From Pseudoxanthomonas sp. F37 (lineage in GTDB: Bacteria > Pseudomonadota > Gammaproteobacteria > Xanthomonadales > Xanthomonadaceae), in assembly GCF_022965755.1 (NCBI RefSeq), contig NZ_CP095187.1, forward strand, positions 2,294,001-2,358,000: 64,000 bases of DNA. Direction: 5' to 3'. Of the stretch, positions 1 through 8,943 are shown one piece after another. Under the pieces are notes generated by a model. The model worked only from the letters and a program-made list of their open reading frames with translations, was not told the origin of the DNA and searched no databases. Every line of letters begins with the position of its first letter. The stretch's first letter is position 1. Position numbers and translations under genes: made by a program.

Positions 1-370
1 CGGCGGCAGCTTCGGCGCCGGCAACTACGCCATGTGCGGCCGTGCCTACGGCGCGCGCTTCCTGTGGATGTGGCCGAATGCGCGCATCAGCGTGATGGGC
101 GGCGAACAGGCCGCCAGCGTGCTGGCCACGGTGAAGCGCGACGGCATCGAGGCCGCCGGCAAGGCCTGGAGCGCGGAGGAGGAAGATGCCTTCAAGGCGC
201 CCATCCGCGAGCAGTACGAGACCCAGGGCAGTCCCTGGTATGCGACCGCGCGGCTGTGGGACGACGGCATCATCGACCCCGCCGATACCCGCCGTGTGCT
301 GGGCCTGGGGATCTCGGCCTCGCTCAACGCGCCGATCGAGCCGGCGAAGTTCGGCGTGTTCCGGATGTAG
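1..370 (+). CDS. liuB: Methylcrotonyl-CoA carboxylase beta subunit, C-terminal fragment
   Basis: The reading frame is open from base 2 and stops at 370, giving the last 122 residues of a carboxyltransferase whose start lies outside the window. The visible piece has the glycine-rich [16 protein letters not shown] stretch and the [13 protein letters not shown] segment typical of the C-terminal carboxyltransferase half of methylcrotonyl-CoA carboxylase beta, and ends FGVFRM. The beta subunit moves the carboxyl group from biotin to 3-methylcrotonyl-CoA in leucine breakdown. The matching alpha subunit (liuD), hydratase (liuC) and lyase (liuE) lie at 7.7-12.5 kb, so the pathway is split by about 7 kb of unrelated genes. 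A propionyl-CoA carboxylase beta is the main alternative, less likely given the neighbours. Confidence 0.88.
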   Translation, partial: GGSFGAGNYAMCGRAYGARFLWMWPNARISVMGGEQAASVLATVKRDGIEAAGKAWSAEEEDAFKAPIREQYETQGSPWYATARLWDDGIIDPADTRRVLGLGISASLNAPIEPAKFGVFRM

Positions 371-555
371 CCTCAGGCGTGCCCGGCAGCGGCCCTCCTC
401 TTCATCGTTGTGATTGCCGCGTGCACAAGCCCGAATCCAGGGTGAACCGCGCCTGCCTGACCTGCGCCACGCCATCAATCGGCTGCGCAGGTCACAGCGC
501 GCGCAGCGAGGGGCGGCGATAGTCCGGGGTCCCTGCCACCCGGAGCATCCCCTGC

Positions 556-1089
556 ATGTCCATCTGGAAAGACCCAGGCCCCGCGAAGAAAGAGGCCGCC
601 ACGCCCCCCTCCGAACCCACGCCCGCCGGCATGCGTGAAGCTCCGGCCGTGGCCGACTTCTCGCCGACGGTCACCGCCCCGCCCGGCACCCGGGCGCCCG
701 AGCGGGTGCCGCAGGAAACGCTGAAGGAATCGCTGATCGCCGCCGACCTGACCATCGAGGGCAAGATCGAGGGCACGGGCCACATCCGCATCGCCGGCCG
801 GTTCAAGGGCGATGTCAACGTGCAGGGCGACCTGACCATCGAAACCGGCGCCAAGCTCAACGGCGGCGTCCGCGCCAAGAAGGTCATCATCGCCGGCGAG
901 CTCGAGGGCAACATCGAGTCGGCTTCGCGCGTGGAACTGCTCGCCTCTGGCGTGCTGGTCGGCGACGTCAAGGCCGGCTCGCTGACCGTGGCCGCAGGTT
1001 CGCGCATGCGGGGACAGGCCGACTTCGGTTGGGACGAACCGGGCAAGGCCGGCAAGGGCGGCGGCACGGAGCCTGGCACGGCGGCATGA
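556..1089 (+). CDS. Bactofilin (polymer-forming cytoskeletal protein)
   Basis: 177 residues. An N-terminal proline/alanine-rich tail of about 55 residues is followed by the bactofilin core (about residues 57-150), a beta-helix of short repeated rungs seen as alternating IEG, GDV, GNI and GSL turns at regular spacing. Bactofilins self-assemble without nucleotide into filaments under the inner membrane and act as scaffolds for cell-wall or polar proteins. There is no transmembrane segment; the N-terminal tail is the usual membrane- or partner-binding part. The next gene overlaps its stop (ATGA at 1086-1089), so the two are translationally coupled. The start at 556 has a GGAG about 11 bases upstream. 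Confidence 0.85.
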   Translation: MSIWKDPGPAKKEAATPPSEPTPAGMREAPAVADFSPTVTAPPGTRAPERVPQETLKESLIAADLTIEGKIEGTGHIRIAGRFKGDVNVQGDLTIETGAKLNGGVRAKKVIIAGELEGNIESASRVELLASGVLVGDVKAGSLTVAAGSRMRGQADFGWDEPGKAGKGGGTEPGTAA

Positions 1090-1454
1090 GCCAACCCCGC
1101 CCCGGCAGCGCCGGCGCCACCCGCACCTGCCCGCACTGCAAGGCGACCATCCTGGAGAGTGCGGCGGTCTGCCCCGGCTGCCGCCATCACCTGCGCTTCG
1201 AACCCGGCGCGGGCGCCAACGCGGCGCCTGCGCTCACCCCGCTGCGCATCGAGGGCACGCTGCAGCCGCCCGCGGAGGGCGCGGCGTGGGAATACAGCGT
1301 GGTGCTGTCCATCCGCAACGATCGCGGCGAGGAAGTGACCCGCCAGGTGGTCGGGGTCGGCGCGATGCAGCCGCACGAACGCCGCAGCTTCGTCCTGTCG
1401 GTCGAACTGAACCCCGCCACCGGGAAGGCGGCAGGGCGGCGTACGCGGCACTGA
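1086..1454 (+). CDS. Small zinc-ribbon protein coupled to bactofilin
   Basis: 122 residues starting at the ATG that overlaps the bactofilin stop. An N-terminal zinc ribbon is clear: CPHC around residue 15 and CPGC around residue 31. The rest (about residues 45-120) is a beta-rich domain without a motif I recognise, containing the segments EYSVVLSIRNDRGEE and HERRSFVLSVELNP. The in-frame ATG at 1029 was not used because it lies inside the bactofilin gene. The coupling suggests a partner or regulator of bactofilin assembly; this is inference, and the biochemical role is unknown. Confidence 0.7.
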   Translation: MSQPRPGSAGATRTCPHCKATILESAAVCPGCRHHLRFEPGAGANAAPALTPLRIEGTLQPPAEGAAWEYSVVLSIRNDRGEEVTRQVVGVGAMQPHERRSFVLSVELNPATGKAAGRRTRH

Positions 1455-1520
1455 CGCCCTCCCCGCCACCGCCCCGCCCGGCTACACTCGGCCTCGACAA
1501 GGACGCCAGCAGGGGGCTGG

Positions 1521-3215
1521 ATGATCGTCGGCATCGATCTGGGAACCACGCATTCGTTGATTGGCTATCACGGGCCGGATGGTCCGGTCCTGATACCGAA
1601 TGCACTGGGCGAGCTGCTCACGCCTTCCGTGATCAGCGTGGATGCGGACGACACGCTGATCGTGGGCCGGCCTGCGGTGGACCGGCTGATCACCCATCCG
1701 GATCGTAGCGTGGCCAGCTTCAAGCGCTGGATGGGCACCAATCGCGTCACCCGCCTCGGCAAGCACGCACTGCGTCCGGAAGAACTGTCGGCCCTGGTCC
1801 TGCGCGCGCTTGTCGCCGACGCGGAAAGCCATTTCGGCACATCCGTCAGCGAGGCCGTGATCAGTGTGCCGGCGTACTTCGGTGACGCCCAGCGCAAGGC
1901 CACCCGTATCGCCGGGGAACTGGCCGGCATCAAGGTCGAGCGACTCATCAACGAGCCGACCGCCGCCGCCATGGCCTACGGCCTGCAGCAGCGCGACGGC
2001 GGCGGACGCTTCTTGGTCTTCGATCTGGGCGGCGGCACCTTCGATGTCTCGATCCTGGAAATGTTTGATGGCGTGATGGAAGTCCATGCCAGCGCCGGCG
2101 ACAACTTCCTCGGCGGAGAGGATTTCCTGTCAGCGCTGCGCGATGCGTGCCTGCGCGAGCTCAAGATCGAAGCGAAAAGCCTGACAGCCAGCGAAGATGC
2201 CCTGCTGAGGCGCCGACTGGAGTCTGCCAAGCGCGAACTGTCGAACACGTCCGGCGACCTTATCGGCGTCGAGCTCCTGCTGGGCGGCGAGCCCCGTCGC
2301 TGGCAGATCGACGAGACGGAATTCTCGCGCCTGTGCGAGCCGCTGGTGCAGCGCATGCGCGCGCCACTCGAGCGCGCCATGCGCGACGCTCGCCTGGCCC
2401 CGGGCCAGTTGGACGACATCGTTCTGGTCGGCGGCGCATCGCGGATGCCGCTGACCGCCCGACTGGTCTCCCGCATGTTCGGTCGCCTGCCCTTGCGGCA
2501 CATTAACCCGGACGAGGCGATCGCGCTGGGCGCCGCGGTGGCGGCTGGCATGAAGGCGCGCGACGAATCGCTGGAAGAGATCATCCTCACCGACGTGTGT
2601 CCTCACTCGCTCGGCGTGGACACCGCGCAGGACGACGGGCATGGGCAAGTCACGACCGGCCTGTTCTCCCCGATCATCCATCGCAACGCGACCGTGCCGG
2701 TCAGCCGGGTCGAGCGCTATCAGCCGATGCGCGACCAGCAAACGCAGGTGGAGTTCAACATCTACCAGGGCGAGAGTCCGCGCGTGGAGAACAACGTCAA
2801 GCTGGGCACCATCTCGGTGAAGGTCCCGGCGCGCGCCGCGCGCGAGAACCCCGTTGACATCCGATTCACCTACGACGTTAACGGGCTGCTGCAGGTGGAA
2901 GCCACCATCGTGGCAACCGGTCAGACCCATGAGGTCGTCCTGCAGCAGAACCCTGGCGTGCTGACCCCGGACGAGATACGTCAGCGCCTGGCCGCGCTGT
3001 CGGAACTGAAAGTCCATCCCCGCGACCAGCAGGAGAATCTCCTGGTGATCGCGCGTGCCGAGCGCCTGTATGAAGAGCTGCTCTGGGCGCGCCGCGACCT
3101 GCAGGACGCGCTGGTGCGCTTCCGCACCGTGCTGGATGGTCAGGACCCCCTGCAGATACGCGAACATCGGGGCGATTTCACCCGGATGCTGGACAGCATC
3201 GAGGTCCAAGGGTGA
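1521..3215 (+). CDS. hscC: HscC-type Hsp70 chaperone
   Basis: 564 residues, shorter than DnaK (about 640) and close to E. coli HscC (556). The ATPase domain carries phosphate-1 ([11 protein letters not shown], residues 4-14), phosphate-2 ([11 protein letters not shown], about 170) and the adenosine motif (LVGGASRMP, about 310). The substrate-binding beta domain follows (about 375-500), with a short C-terminal helical lid and no DnaK-type EEVD tail. Two genes downstream overlap it in series and encode membrane-anchored J-domain proteins, the arrangement known for HscC with DjlB/DjlC. Hence the chaperone is likely recruited to the inner membrane by its two neighbours. A ribosome-binding sequence AGGGGG precedes the ATG; a possible -10 (TACACT, 1483-1488) lies upstream. 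Confidence 0.88.
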   Translation: MIVGIDLGTTHSLIGYHGPDGPVLIPNALGELLTPSVISVDADDTLIVGRPAVDRLITHPDRSVASFKRWMGTNRVTRLGKHALRPEELSALVLRALVADAESHFGTSVSEAVISVPAYFGDAQRKATRIAGELAGIKVERLINEPTAAAMAYGLQQRDGGGRFLVFDLGGGTFDVSILEMFDGVMEVHASAGDNFLGGEDFLSALRDACLRELKIEAKSLTASEDALLRRRLESAKRELSNTSGDLIGVELLLGGEPRRWQIDETEFSRLCEPLVQRMRAPLERAMRDARLAPGQLDDIVLVGGASRMPLTARLVSRMFGRLPLRHINPDEAIALGAAVAAGMKARDESLEEIILTDVCPHSLGVDTAQDDGHGQVTTGLFSPIIHRNATVPVSRVERYQPMRDQQTQVEFNIYQGESPRVENNVKLGTISVKVPARAARENPVDIRFTYDVNGLLQVEATIVATGQTHEVVLQQNPGVLTPDEIRQRLAALSELKVHPRDQQENLLVIARAERLYEELLWARRDLQDALVRFRTVLDGQDPLQIREHRGDFTRMLDSIEVQG

Positions 3216-3892
3216 GCGACTGGCCGTACGACCTTCTTGACATTGACGAGAACGCTGACGAGCGCACCATCAAGCGCGCCTACGCCCGACTGCTGAAAGT
3301 CCACAGGCCCGACGATGATCCCGAAGGATTCCAGCGCCTCAACCATGCCTACCAATTCTGTCTCCTCCAGTTGGAGGGCAGCGTACGGGAATCGCCGAAG
3401 CGCTTGGGCATCAACGCGCCCGTCGCGACCGCGCCCAGGCCTGCGCCTGTGGTTGCTGCCGCATTTGACATGGAAATGTTCGTCGCTTCACTTCTCGACC
3501 TTTCACGAACGGCCAGCGGCCGCGACATCCTAAGTTGGCTGCAAGCGCACCCGGCGTTCTATTCCATCGGCGCGCGTGAAACCTATGCCTACCAGATCGT
3601 GGAAGCGCTGCTACGGAAGCCGCCACTGCCGCCGCGACACGTGGCCGCGGTTCTGCACTTCCTGGGACTGGATACGGCGGGTCCCGCACGCAGCCGGCTC
3701 AAGTCTTACGTCATCGCACTGGAACAACACGCACAAATGACGCTTGAGGATGCCGAAGCGATCCGGAAACCCTACACGGGGCCTTCCTCCTCCTCGTCCA
3801 GCGGTAGCTTGGGTTGGTCCTTCGGCGTGGCTGTTTGGATGATGCTAATTGCCGTGATCTCAGTGGCACGCTGTTCCGGAGGGGAACCATGA
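3212..3892 (+). CDS. DjlB/DjlC-like membrane J-domain protein 1
   Basis: 226 residues, starting at a GTG that overlaps the hscC stop (GTGA). Residues 1-55 form a J-like domain: DLLDIDENADERTIKRAYARLLK, with the HPD motif represented as HRPDDDP. The middle (about 80-185) resembles the linker of the next gene (a HPAFYSI... segment parallels HPALYDL there), so the two are paralogues. A single hydrophobic C-terminal segment (about 198-218, WSFGVAVWMMLIAVISVA) should anchor it in the inner membrane with the J domain in the cytoplasm. It is probably a co-chaperone of the HscC protein encoded upstream. The changed HPD tripeptide leaves ATPase stimulation to be shown. Confidence 0.8.
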   Translation: MSDWPYDLLDIDENADERTIKRAYARLLKVHRPDDDPEGFQRLNHAYQFCLLQLEGSVRESPKRLGINAPVATAPRPAPVVAAAFDMEMFVASLLDLSRTASGRDILSWLQAHPAFYSIGARETYAYQIVEALLRKPPLPPRHVAAVLHFLGLDTAGPARSRLKSYVIALEQHAQMTLEDAEAIRKPYTGPSSSSSSGSLGWSFGVAVWMMLIAVISVARCSGGEP

Positions 3893-5259
3893 CCGGGGCC
3901 TTCACCCTCCTTGGCCTGCCAGCGGACGCGGACGAACGCGCCGTCAAGCGAGCCTATGCGCGCCTGCTGAAGACGACGCGTCCGGACGAAGATCCGGCGG
4001 GGTTCCAGCGCTTGCACGAGGCTTACCAGGAAGCGCTGGCGCTGCTGACCGGACAACTCCTCGATGCGACGGCCGCGGATACGCGCTTTGTACCCGCCCC
4101 ATTGCATGCACCGGCACCTGATGCGTCGTCGCCCGCATCACCTATTGGACATGCGGACATCCTCCCGCCGCAGCCTGTCGCGCCACCAATCGACGAGACG
4201 GCGCTGCGCGAAGAGGTGATCGTCCATGCCGAAGGGGATCTGCCTTCCGCGTTTCGCCATTACCTTGAGCGCCATCCCGCCCTGTACGACCTGGAAGTGA
4301 AGCAACGCGTCGGCCAGGCGATCTTCGAGGGCATCGCCTATGAGGAGGTGCAGGTGCGGCCCGGGCCCCTGGCCGTCCTCGCGGACTTCTTTGGCTTCAC
4401 CCCGCCCGACTGGGTGGAACGACGCCAGCAGGTGTTGCAGGCGGTGTCCACGGAGGACACCGACGCCTTCGACGAAGATCGGCCGCTGACCATCCGGCAG
4501 CTGAAGCGCACCTTCGGATGGCCGCTGGCGCTCGTCTTGGCCTGCGTGCCGGGATTCGCGTTCCGCGCAGCGCGCCTGTCGCGACGGCTGACGGCAGACT
4601 ATGGCGATGACGTGCCCGGCCTCGACGGCCGACAGCAAGCCTTCTTCGAACGCATCGCCGACCCGTTCTATGCCGGGCCGTGGCGCTGGGCCACCGTCCT
4701 GCTCACGGCTGCGTTCGCGACGCTGGCCATCGCAGGCTTGTGCGCGGTGAGCGCACTCGCGCCGGAACGGCTGCAGCGCATGACGGGCCTGACCTTTGCC
4801 GCGGCGGCGGGCATGCTGTGCATCTGGCACGCGATGCGTGCCCTCTGGGCGCTACGCGAACGGCCCGCAACCCTGCACTCGCCGTGGATCGCGCTGATGC
4901 CGGCATGGCTGGCCGTGGCCGGATTGGTGGTGGCTTGGTGGCTGCCGCAACTGCCGGCGCTGGCGTTCGCGCTGGTCCTACCTGCCGCGCTGCTCCATTT
5001 CCGCCAGTTCTTCGATGCGCTGCGGTTTGCGATCGGCACCAGTTGGCTCGCGCGTGCATGGCCCACGCCCGACCTGCCGTCGCCTTGGTTGCTCGCGCTG
5101 GCAGGTGCCGCGATCGGCATGACTCTCTGCGACTGGGCCTACGCCAAGCGCCACCGGATCAGCATCGCGGCGGCGGCCGGCAACCGCTGGACGACGGTCG
5201 CCTCGTTCACGATATTCGTGGGGCTCGGCATCGCGGGATTGGCGATCCGTTACGGTTGA
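3889..5259 (+). CDS. DjlB/DjlC-like multi-span J-domain protein 2
   Basis: 456 residues from the ATG at 3889, chosen because it overlaps the previous stop (ATGA) and follows GGAGGGG; a longer frame from 3814 would start inside the upstream gene. The N-terminal J-like domain (residues 1-55) has YARLLKTTRPDEDPAGFQRL, so histidine of HPD is replaced by threonine-arginine. A paralogous middle domain follows to about residue 225, then a membrane domain with about six hydrophobic segments between residues 265 and 455. It is a second, polytopic co-chaperone candidate for HscC. Together the three overlapping genes look like one translation-coupled chaperone unit. The following gene on the other strand ends only 9 bases away with no visible terminator. 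Confidence 0.78.
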   Translation: MTGAFTLLGLPADADERAVKRAYARLLKTTRPDEDPAGFQRLHEAYQEALALLTGQLLDATAADTRFVPAPLHAPAPDASSPASPIGHADILPPQPVAPPIDETALREEVIVHAEGDLPSAFRHYLERHPALYDLEVKQRVGQAIFEGIAYEEVQVRPGPLAVLADFFGFTPPDWVERRQQVLQAVSTEDTDAFDEDRPLTIRQLKRTFGWPLALVLACVPGFAFRAARLSRRLTADYGDDVPGLDGRQQAFFERIADPFYAGPWRWATVLLTAAFATLAIAGLCAVSALAPERLQRMTGLTFAAAAGMLCIWHAMRALWALRERPATLHSPWIALMPAWLAVAGLVVAWWLPQLPALAFALVLPAALLHFRQFFDALRFAIGTSWLARAWPTPDLPSPWLLALAGAAIGMTLCDWAYAKRHRISIAAAAGNRWTTVASFTIFVGLGIAGLAIRYG

Positions 5260-5268
5260 GCCGCCCGC

Positions 5269-5517
5269 TCAACCACACCCATCGCAGCCGCCGCAGTCCT
5301 TGCCGGCGATCCGTCCGTTCACCAGGCTGCCGGCCGGTGCGATCCACCGGCCGAGGGCGTGCTGCCACTCCGCCCTGCCCTCGCGCAGCAGCGGCAGCGC
5401 CAGCGCGATCCGCGCCTTGCGCAGCGGGCCGGGGAACTGCTTCTTCAGCACCACCCACGCGCTTACCACCACCGCGATGGCGATGATGGCGTACTGCAGG
5501 GCGAGCGAGGCGTCCAT
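5269..5517 (-). CDS. FeoB-associated Cys-rich small membrane protein
   Basis: 82 residues. One N-terminal transmembrane helix (about residues 8-25, YAIIAIAVVVSAWVVLKK) is followed by a basic cytoplasmic stretch and a C-terminal cysteine cluster CGGCDGCG ending the protein. It starts 3 bases after the feoB stop, so it is the last gene of feoA-feoB-this gene. It resembles the short Cys-rich proteins that accompany FeoB in many bacteria and may take the place of FeoC; iron or Fe-S binding by the tail is inference. It is not the winged-helix FeoC of enterics. Confidence 0.72.
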   Translation of the reverse strand: MDASLALQYAIIAIAVVVSAWVVLKKQFPGPLRKARIALALPLLREGRAEWQHALGRWIAPAGSLVNGRIAGKDCGGCDGCG

Positions 5518-5520
5518 GGC

Positions 5521-7386
5521 TCAGCCGGCGCCCAATGCGCTGGCGACCTGGTAGGTCACCAGCGAGGCGAGGTAGGCCAACGCGAACAGGTAGAACGCGG
5601 CGAAGCCCATCTGCTTCCACGAGTTGGTCTCGCGCTTGATCGTGGCCAGCGTGGAGATGCACATGGGGGCGTAGATGAACCACACCAGCAGCGACAGGGC
5701 GGTGGCGAGCGACCAGCCGTCGCTGATCACCGGAGTCAGCGCCTGGATGGCCGCATCGTCGTCGGCGGCCGACAGTGCGTAGATGGTCGCCAGCGAGGAG
5801 ACCGCGACCTCGCGCGCGGCCAGGCCCGGGATCAGCGCGATGCAGATCTGCCAGTTGAAACCCAGCGGCGCGAAGAACACCGCCATCGCGTGGCCGATGC
5901 GTCCGGCGAAACTGTAGTCGATCGCCGGGCCGATCGCGCCCTCGGGCGGGGCCGGGAAATTCAGCAGGAACCACAACAGGATGGTCAGCGCCAGGATGAT
6001 GCCGCCGACGCGCTTGAGGAAGATCATCGCGCGCTCCCACAGGCCGATCAGCAGGTCGCGCGGATGCGGGATGCGGTAGGAGGGCAGTTCCAGCAGCAAG
6101 GCGTGCTCGCTCTTGTCCCGGCGCCACTTCTTCATCACCCAGGAGACGACCAGCGCACTGGCGATGCCGGCGGCATACAGGCCGAACAGCACCAGGCCCT
6201 GTTGGTTGAACACGCCCCACACCGTCTTCTGCGGAATGAAGGCGCCGATCAGCAGCGCATACACCGGCAGCCGCGCCGAACAGGTCATCAGCGGCGCCAC
6301 CAGGATGGTCGCCAGGCGGTCGCGCGGGTCCTGGATGCTGCGGGTGGCCATGATGCCGGGGATGGCGCAGGCGAAGCTCGACAGCAGCGGGATGAACGAA
6401 CGGCCCGACAGCCCGGCCGAGGCCATCATCCGGTCCAGCAGGAACGCCGCACGCGGCAGGTAGCCGCTTTCCTCCAGCGCCAGGATGAAGGCGAACAGGA
6501 TCAGGATCTGCGGGAGGAACACCACCACGCCCCCCAGGCCGGCGATGATGCCGTCCACCAGCAGGCTGTTGAGCGGACCCTCCGGCAGCAGGCCGCCGGC
6601 CCACTCGCCCACCGCGCCGCTGCCGGCCTCGATCAGGTCCATCAGCGGCGTGGCCCAGGCGTACACGGCCTGGAAGATCAGGAACATCACCACGGCCAGC
6701 GCCAGCAGGCCGAACACGGGATGCAGCAGCCAGCGGTCCAGTGCGTCGTCGATCTTCGCCGTGCGCGTGGGCATGGCCACCGCCAGCGACAACAGCCGGC
6801 GCGTCTCGGCGTGCAGGTCCGCGCCCTCGGCCAGGCACGCGGTGGGTTCGTGCGGGCGCGCGGCCGTGCGATCGATCTGCTCGATGAGCGCACGCGCACC
6901 GTTGTGCTTCACCGCGACGGTCTCGACCACCGGCACGCCCAGTTCGCGCTCCAGGGCGGCCAGGTCGATGGCGATGCCGCGGCGCTGCGCGGCATCCATC
7001 ATGTTGACCGCCAGGATCATCGGCTTGCCGAGTTCGCGCACTTCCAGTGCGAAGCGCAGGTGCAGGCGCAGGTTGGTGGCGTCCACCACGCAGACCAGCA
7101 CGTCGGGCGCGGGTTCGCCCGGATAGAAACCGCGGCAGACATCGCGGGTGACCGCCTCGTCCAGGCTGGCCGCGTGCAGGCTGTAGGCACCGGGCAGGTC
7201 GAGCACGGCGTACTGGCGGCCGGACGAGGTGGAGTGCAGCCGTCCTTCCTTGCGCTCGACGGTGACGCCGGCGTAGTTGGCCACCTTCTGGCGGCTGCCG
7301 GTCAGCTGGTTGAACAGCGCCGTCTTGCCGCAGTTCGGATTGCCGACCAGCGCCAGCCGCAACGTCGAGGCTTCGGCCGCGCTCAT
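5521..7386 (-). CDS. feoB: Ferrous iron transporter FeoB
   Basis: 621 residues from the ATG at 7386, which overlaps the feoA stop (ATGA); the frame stays open far upstream but that part is antisense to liuC. The N-terminal GTPase has G1 GNPNCGKTALFNQLTG (residues 14-29), G2/G3 DLPGAYSL, and G4 NMMD. The membrane part carries two Gate motifs with several helices from about residue 220 on, including the conserved cysteine in SSFACAIPGIMATR and CSARLPVY. It moves Fe(II) across the inner membrane. The protein is shorter than E. coli FeoB (773), mostly by a smaller helical linker after the G domain, as is common in this family. Confidence 0.95.
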   Translation of the reverse strand: MSAAEASTLRLALVGNPNCGKTALFNQLTGSRQKVANYAGVTVERKEGRLHSTSSGRQYAVLDLPGAYSLHAASLDEAVTRDVCRGFYPGEPAPDVLVCVVDATNLRLHLRFALEVRELGKPMILAVNMMDAAQRRGIAIDLAALERELGVPVVETVAVKHNGARALIEQIDRTAARPHEPTACLAEGADLHAETRRLLSLAVAMPTRTAKIDDALDRWLLHPVFGLLALAVVMFLIFQAVYAWATPLMDLIEAGSGAVGEWAGGLLPEGPLNSLLVDGIIAGLGGVVVFLPQILILFAFILALEESGYLPRAAFLLDRMMASAGLSGRSFIPLLSSFACAIPGIMATRSIQDPRDRLATILVAPLMTCSARLPVYALLIGAFIPQKTVWGVFNQQGLVLFGLYAAGIASALVVSWVMKKWRRDKSEHALLLELPSYRIPHPRDLLIGLWERAMIFLKRVGGIILALTILLWFLLNFPAPPEGAIGPAIDYSFAGRIGHAMAVFFAPLGFNWQICIALIPGLAAREVAVSSLATIYALSAADDDAAIQALTPVISDGWSLATALSLLVWFIYAPMCISTLATIKRETNSWKQMGFAAFYLFALAYLASLVTYQVASALGAG

Positions 7387-7628
7387 GCCGCGGCTCCGTT
7401 GCGCAGGCGGATGCGCGCGGCTTCGGAGCGGCGCAGCGCGAAGCGGGTGAAGCCCACCTGCACCAGCAGCGGTTCGGCGCCCAGCGGGCCTTTCGCGACC
7501 ACTTCCACTTCCTCGCCGTTGACGAAGCCCAGTTCGCGCAGGCGACGGGCAATGGCGTCCTGCGGCCCATGGTCTTCCACGGCGTCGACGATGGCGGGGA
7601 TACGCGAAGGCAGTTCTGTCAGGATCAC
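7383..7628 (-). CDS. feoA: FeoA-like SH3-fold protein
   Basis: 81 residues with a GTG start at 7628. It shows the FeoA fold: an N-terminal stretch, ARRLRELGFVNGEEVEVVAKGPLG (a helix, then beta strands) and a closing FALRRSEAARIRL segment. FeoA is a small cytoplasmic partner thought to tune the FeoB GTPase. The stop overlaps the feoB start, so they are co-translated. The GTG is only 13 bases downstream of a Fur-like palindrome. Confidence 0.88.
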   Translation of the reverse strand: MILTELPSRIPAIVDAVEDHGPQDAIARRLRELGFVNGEEVEVVAKGPLGAEPLLVQVGFTRFALRRSEAARIRLRNGAAA

Positions 7629-7640
7629 GCCGGACTCTCA

Positions 7641-7659
7641 AATGCGAACTATTCTCATT
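7641..7659 (-). promoter_or_regulatory. Putative Fur box upstream of feoA
   Basis: Read on the minus strand the 19 bases are AATGAGAATAGTTCGCATT, an imperfect palindrome close to the usual Fur consensus (AATGATAATNATTATCATT-like, with the AATGAGAAT half site exact in form). It sits between feoA and the divergent liuC, 13 bases from the feoA start, which fits Fe(II)-dependent repression of the iron-uptake genes. An effect on liuC is possible but not shown. Confidence 0.65.
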
Positions 7660-7736
7660 GTAGCATCGCCGCAGTGCAGGAAGGCTGCAACGCAGCGTGC
7701 CGGTATCATTCGGCGACTTCGCAAGGAACGGCTGCA

Positions 7737-8537
7737 ATGGCGGAAGCCCCGCAGGGACACCCTCTCGTACTGGAGCGCATCGGCGCGGTGGCCCGCCTGC
7801 GGCTGGACCGCCCCGCCCTCCACAACGCGTTCGACGCCGGCCTGATCTCGGCCCTGACCGCCGCCCTGGACCAGCTCGCCGGCGATCCGGCCGTGCGCGT
7901 GGTGGTGCTGGAAGGCAGCGGGACGTCGTTCTCGGCCGGTGCGGACCTGAACTGGATGCGCGGCATGGCGTCGGCCAGCGAGGCGGAGAACCGGCAGGAT
8001 GCGCTGGCGCTCGCCCGCCTGATGCGCACCCTGGACGAACTGCCCAAGCCCACGATCGCCCGCGTGCAGGGCCCGGCCTTCGGTGGCGGCGTGGGCCTGG
8101 TGGCCTGCTGCGACATCGCCATCGGCGTGCCGGAGGCGAAGTTCGGCCTGACCGAAAGCAAGTTGGGCCTGTTGCCGGCGGTGATCTCGCCCTACGTCGT
8201 CGCGGCCATCGGCGCGCGCCAGGCGCGGCGCTGGTTCGCCACGGCGGAGATCTTCGATGCCGCCACGGCGCTGCGGATCGGCCTGCTGCACGCGGTGGTC
8301 GGGGCCGATGCCCTGGACGAGGCCATCGAGCGCCAGATCGCGCTGCTGCTGAAGGCCGGTCCCGTGGCGGCGGCGGGCGCGAAGCGACTGGTCGCACGCA
8401 TTGCCGCCACGGCCGACCGCGAGCGCGTCGACCGCGACAACGCCGACCTGATCGCGCGCCTGCGGGTGTCGCCGGAGGGACAGGAAGGCCTGTCCGCCTT
8501 CCTCGACAAGCGCGCACCCCACTGGGCGAAGGACTGA
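7737..8537 (+). CDS. liuC: Methylglutaconyl-CoA hydratase (enoyl-CoA hydratase family)
   Basis: 266 residues from ATG 7737, preceded by AAGGA 10 bases upstream; the frame is open farther up but lacks a better start. Crotonase signatures are present: the oxyanion-hole loop SFSAGADLNWM (about residues 63-73) and PAFGGGVGLVACCD (about 110-123), and the ESKLGLLPAVISPYV segment carrying the acidic catalytic position. It would hydrate 3-methylglutaconyl-CoA to HMG-CoA between the carboxylase and the lyase of leucine catabolism. The assignment rests on the liuD and liuE neighbours; family membership alone would only give an enoyl-CoA hydratase/isomerase. Confidence 0.86.
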   Translation: MAEAPQGHPLVLERIGAVARLRLDRPALHNAFDAGLISALTAALDQLAGDPAVRVVVLEGSGTSFSAGADLNWMRGMASASEAENRQDALALARLMRTLDELPKPTIARVQGPAFGGGVGLVACCDIAIGVPEAKFGLTESKLGLLPAVISPYVVAAIGARQARRWFATAEIFDAATALRIGLLHAVVGADALDEAIERQIALLLKAGPVAAAGAKRLVARIAATADRERVDRDNADLIARLRVSPEGQEGLSAFLDKRAPHWAKD

Positions 8538-8541
8538 GACG

Positions 8542-8943
8542 ATGATCGACCACCTGGGCATCGAAGTCGCCGACTACGCGCGCAGCCGCGCGTTCTACGA
8601 ACGCGTGCTGGCCACCCTGGGCCATGGCGTGGTCATGGAGGTGACGCGCGACATGACCGGCGGTTACGAGGGCTGCGGGTTCGGGCCGCCCGGCCGCCCG
8701 CATTTCTGGGTCGGCAAGGGCGACGGCGAGCCTGGCCGCGGTGCGCACATCGCGTTCACGGCGGGCAGCCGCGCGCAGGTCGACGCGTTCCATGCCGCGG
8801 CACTGGCCGCGGGCGCACGCGACAACGGCGCACCCGGGCTGCGCCCGCATTACCACCGCCACTATTACGGCGCCTTCGCCATCGATCCGGACGGCCACAA
8901 CATCGAAGCCGTCTGCCACCTGCCCGCGGATACCGACGCCTGA
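8542..8943 (+). CDS. VOC (glyoxalase/bleomycin-resistance fold) family protein
   Basis: 133 residues. One VOC domain: MIDHLGIEVADYARSRAFYERVL at the N terminus, and the C-terminal YYGAFAIDPDGHNIEAV strand with the terminal metal-ligand-type glutamate. Candidate metal ligands are His4 and the late Glu. It starts 4 bases after the liuC stop and its stop overlaps the liuD start, so it is an internal member of the liu operon. The substrate is not evident; VOC proteins act as lyases, isomerases or dioxygenases. A small role in acyl-CoA metabolism is only inference. Confidence 0.78.
   Translation: MIDHLGIEVADYARSRAFYERVLATLGHGVVMEVTRDMTGGYEGCGFGPPGRPHFWVGKGDGEPGRGAHIAFTAGSRAQVDAFHAAALAAGARDNGAPGLRPHYHRHYYGAFAIDPDGHNIEAVCHLPADTDA

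Noticed and set aside
5359-7845. An 828-codon open frame on the plus strand
   Set aside because: It is the complement of feoB and feoA, low-complexity in Gln/Arg/His, a shadow of GC-rich coding on the other strand.
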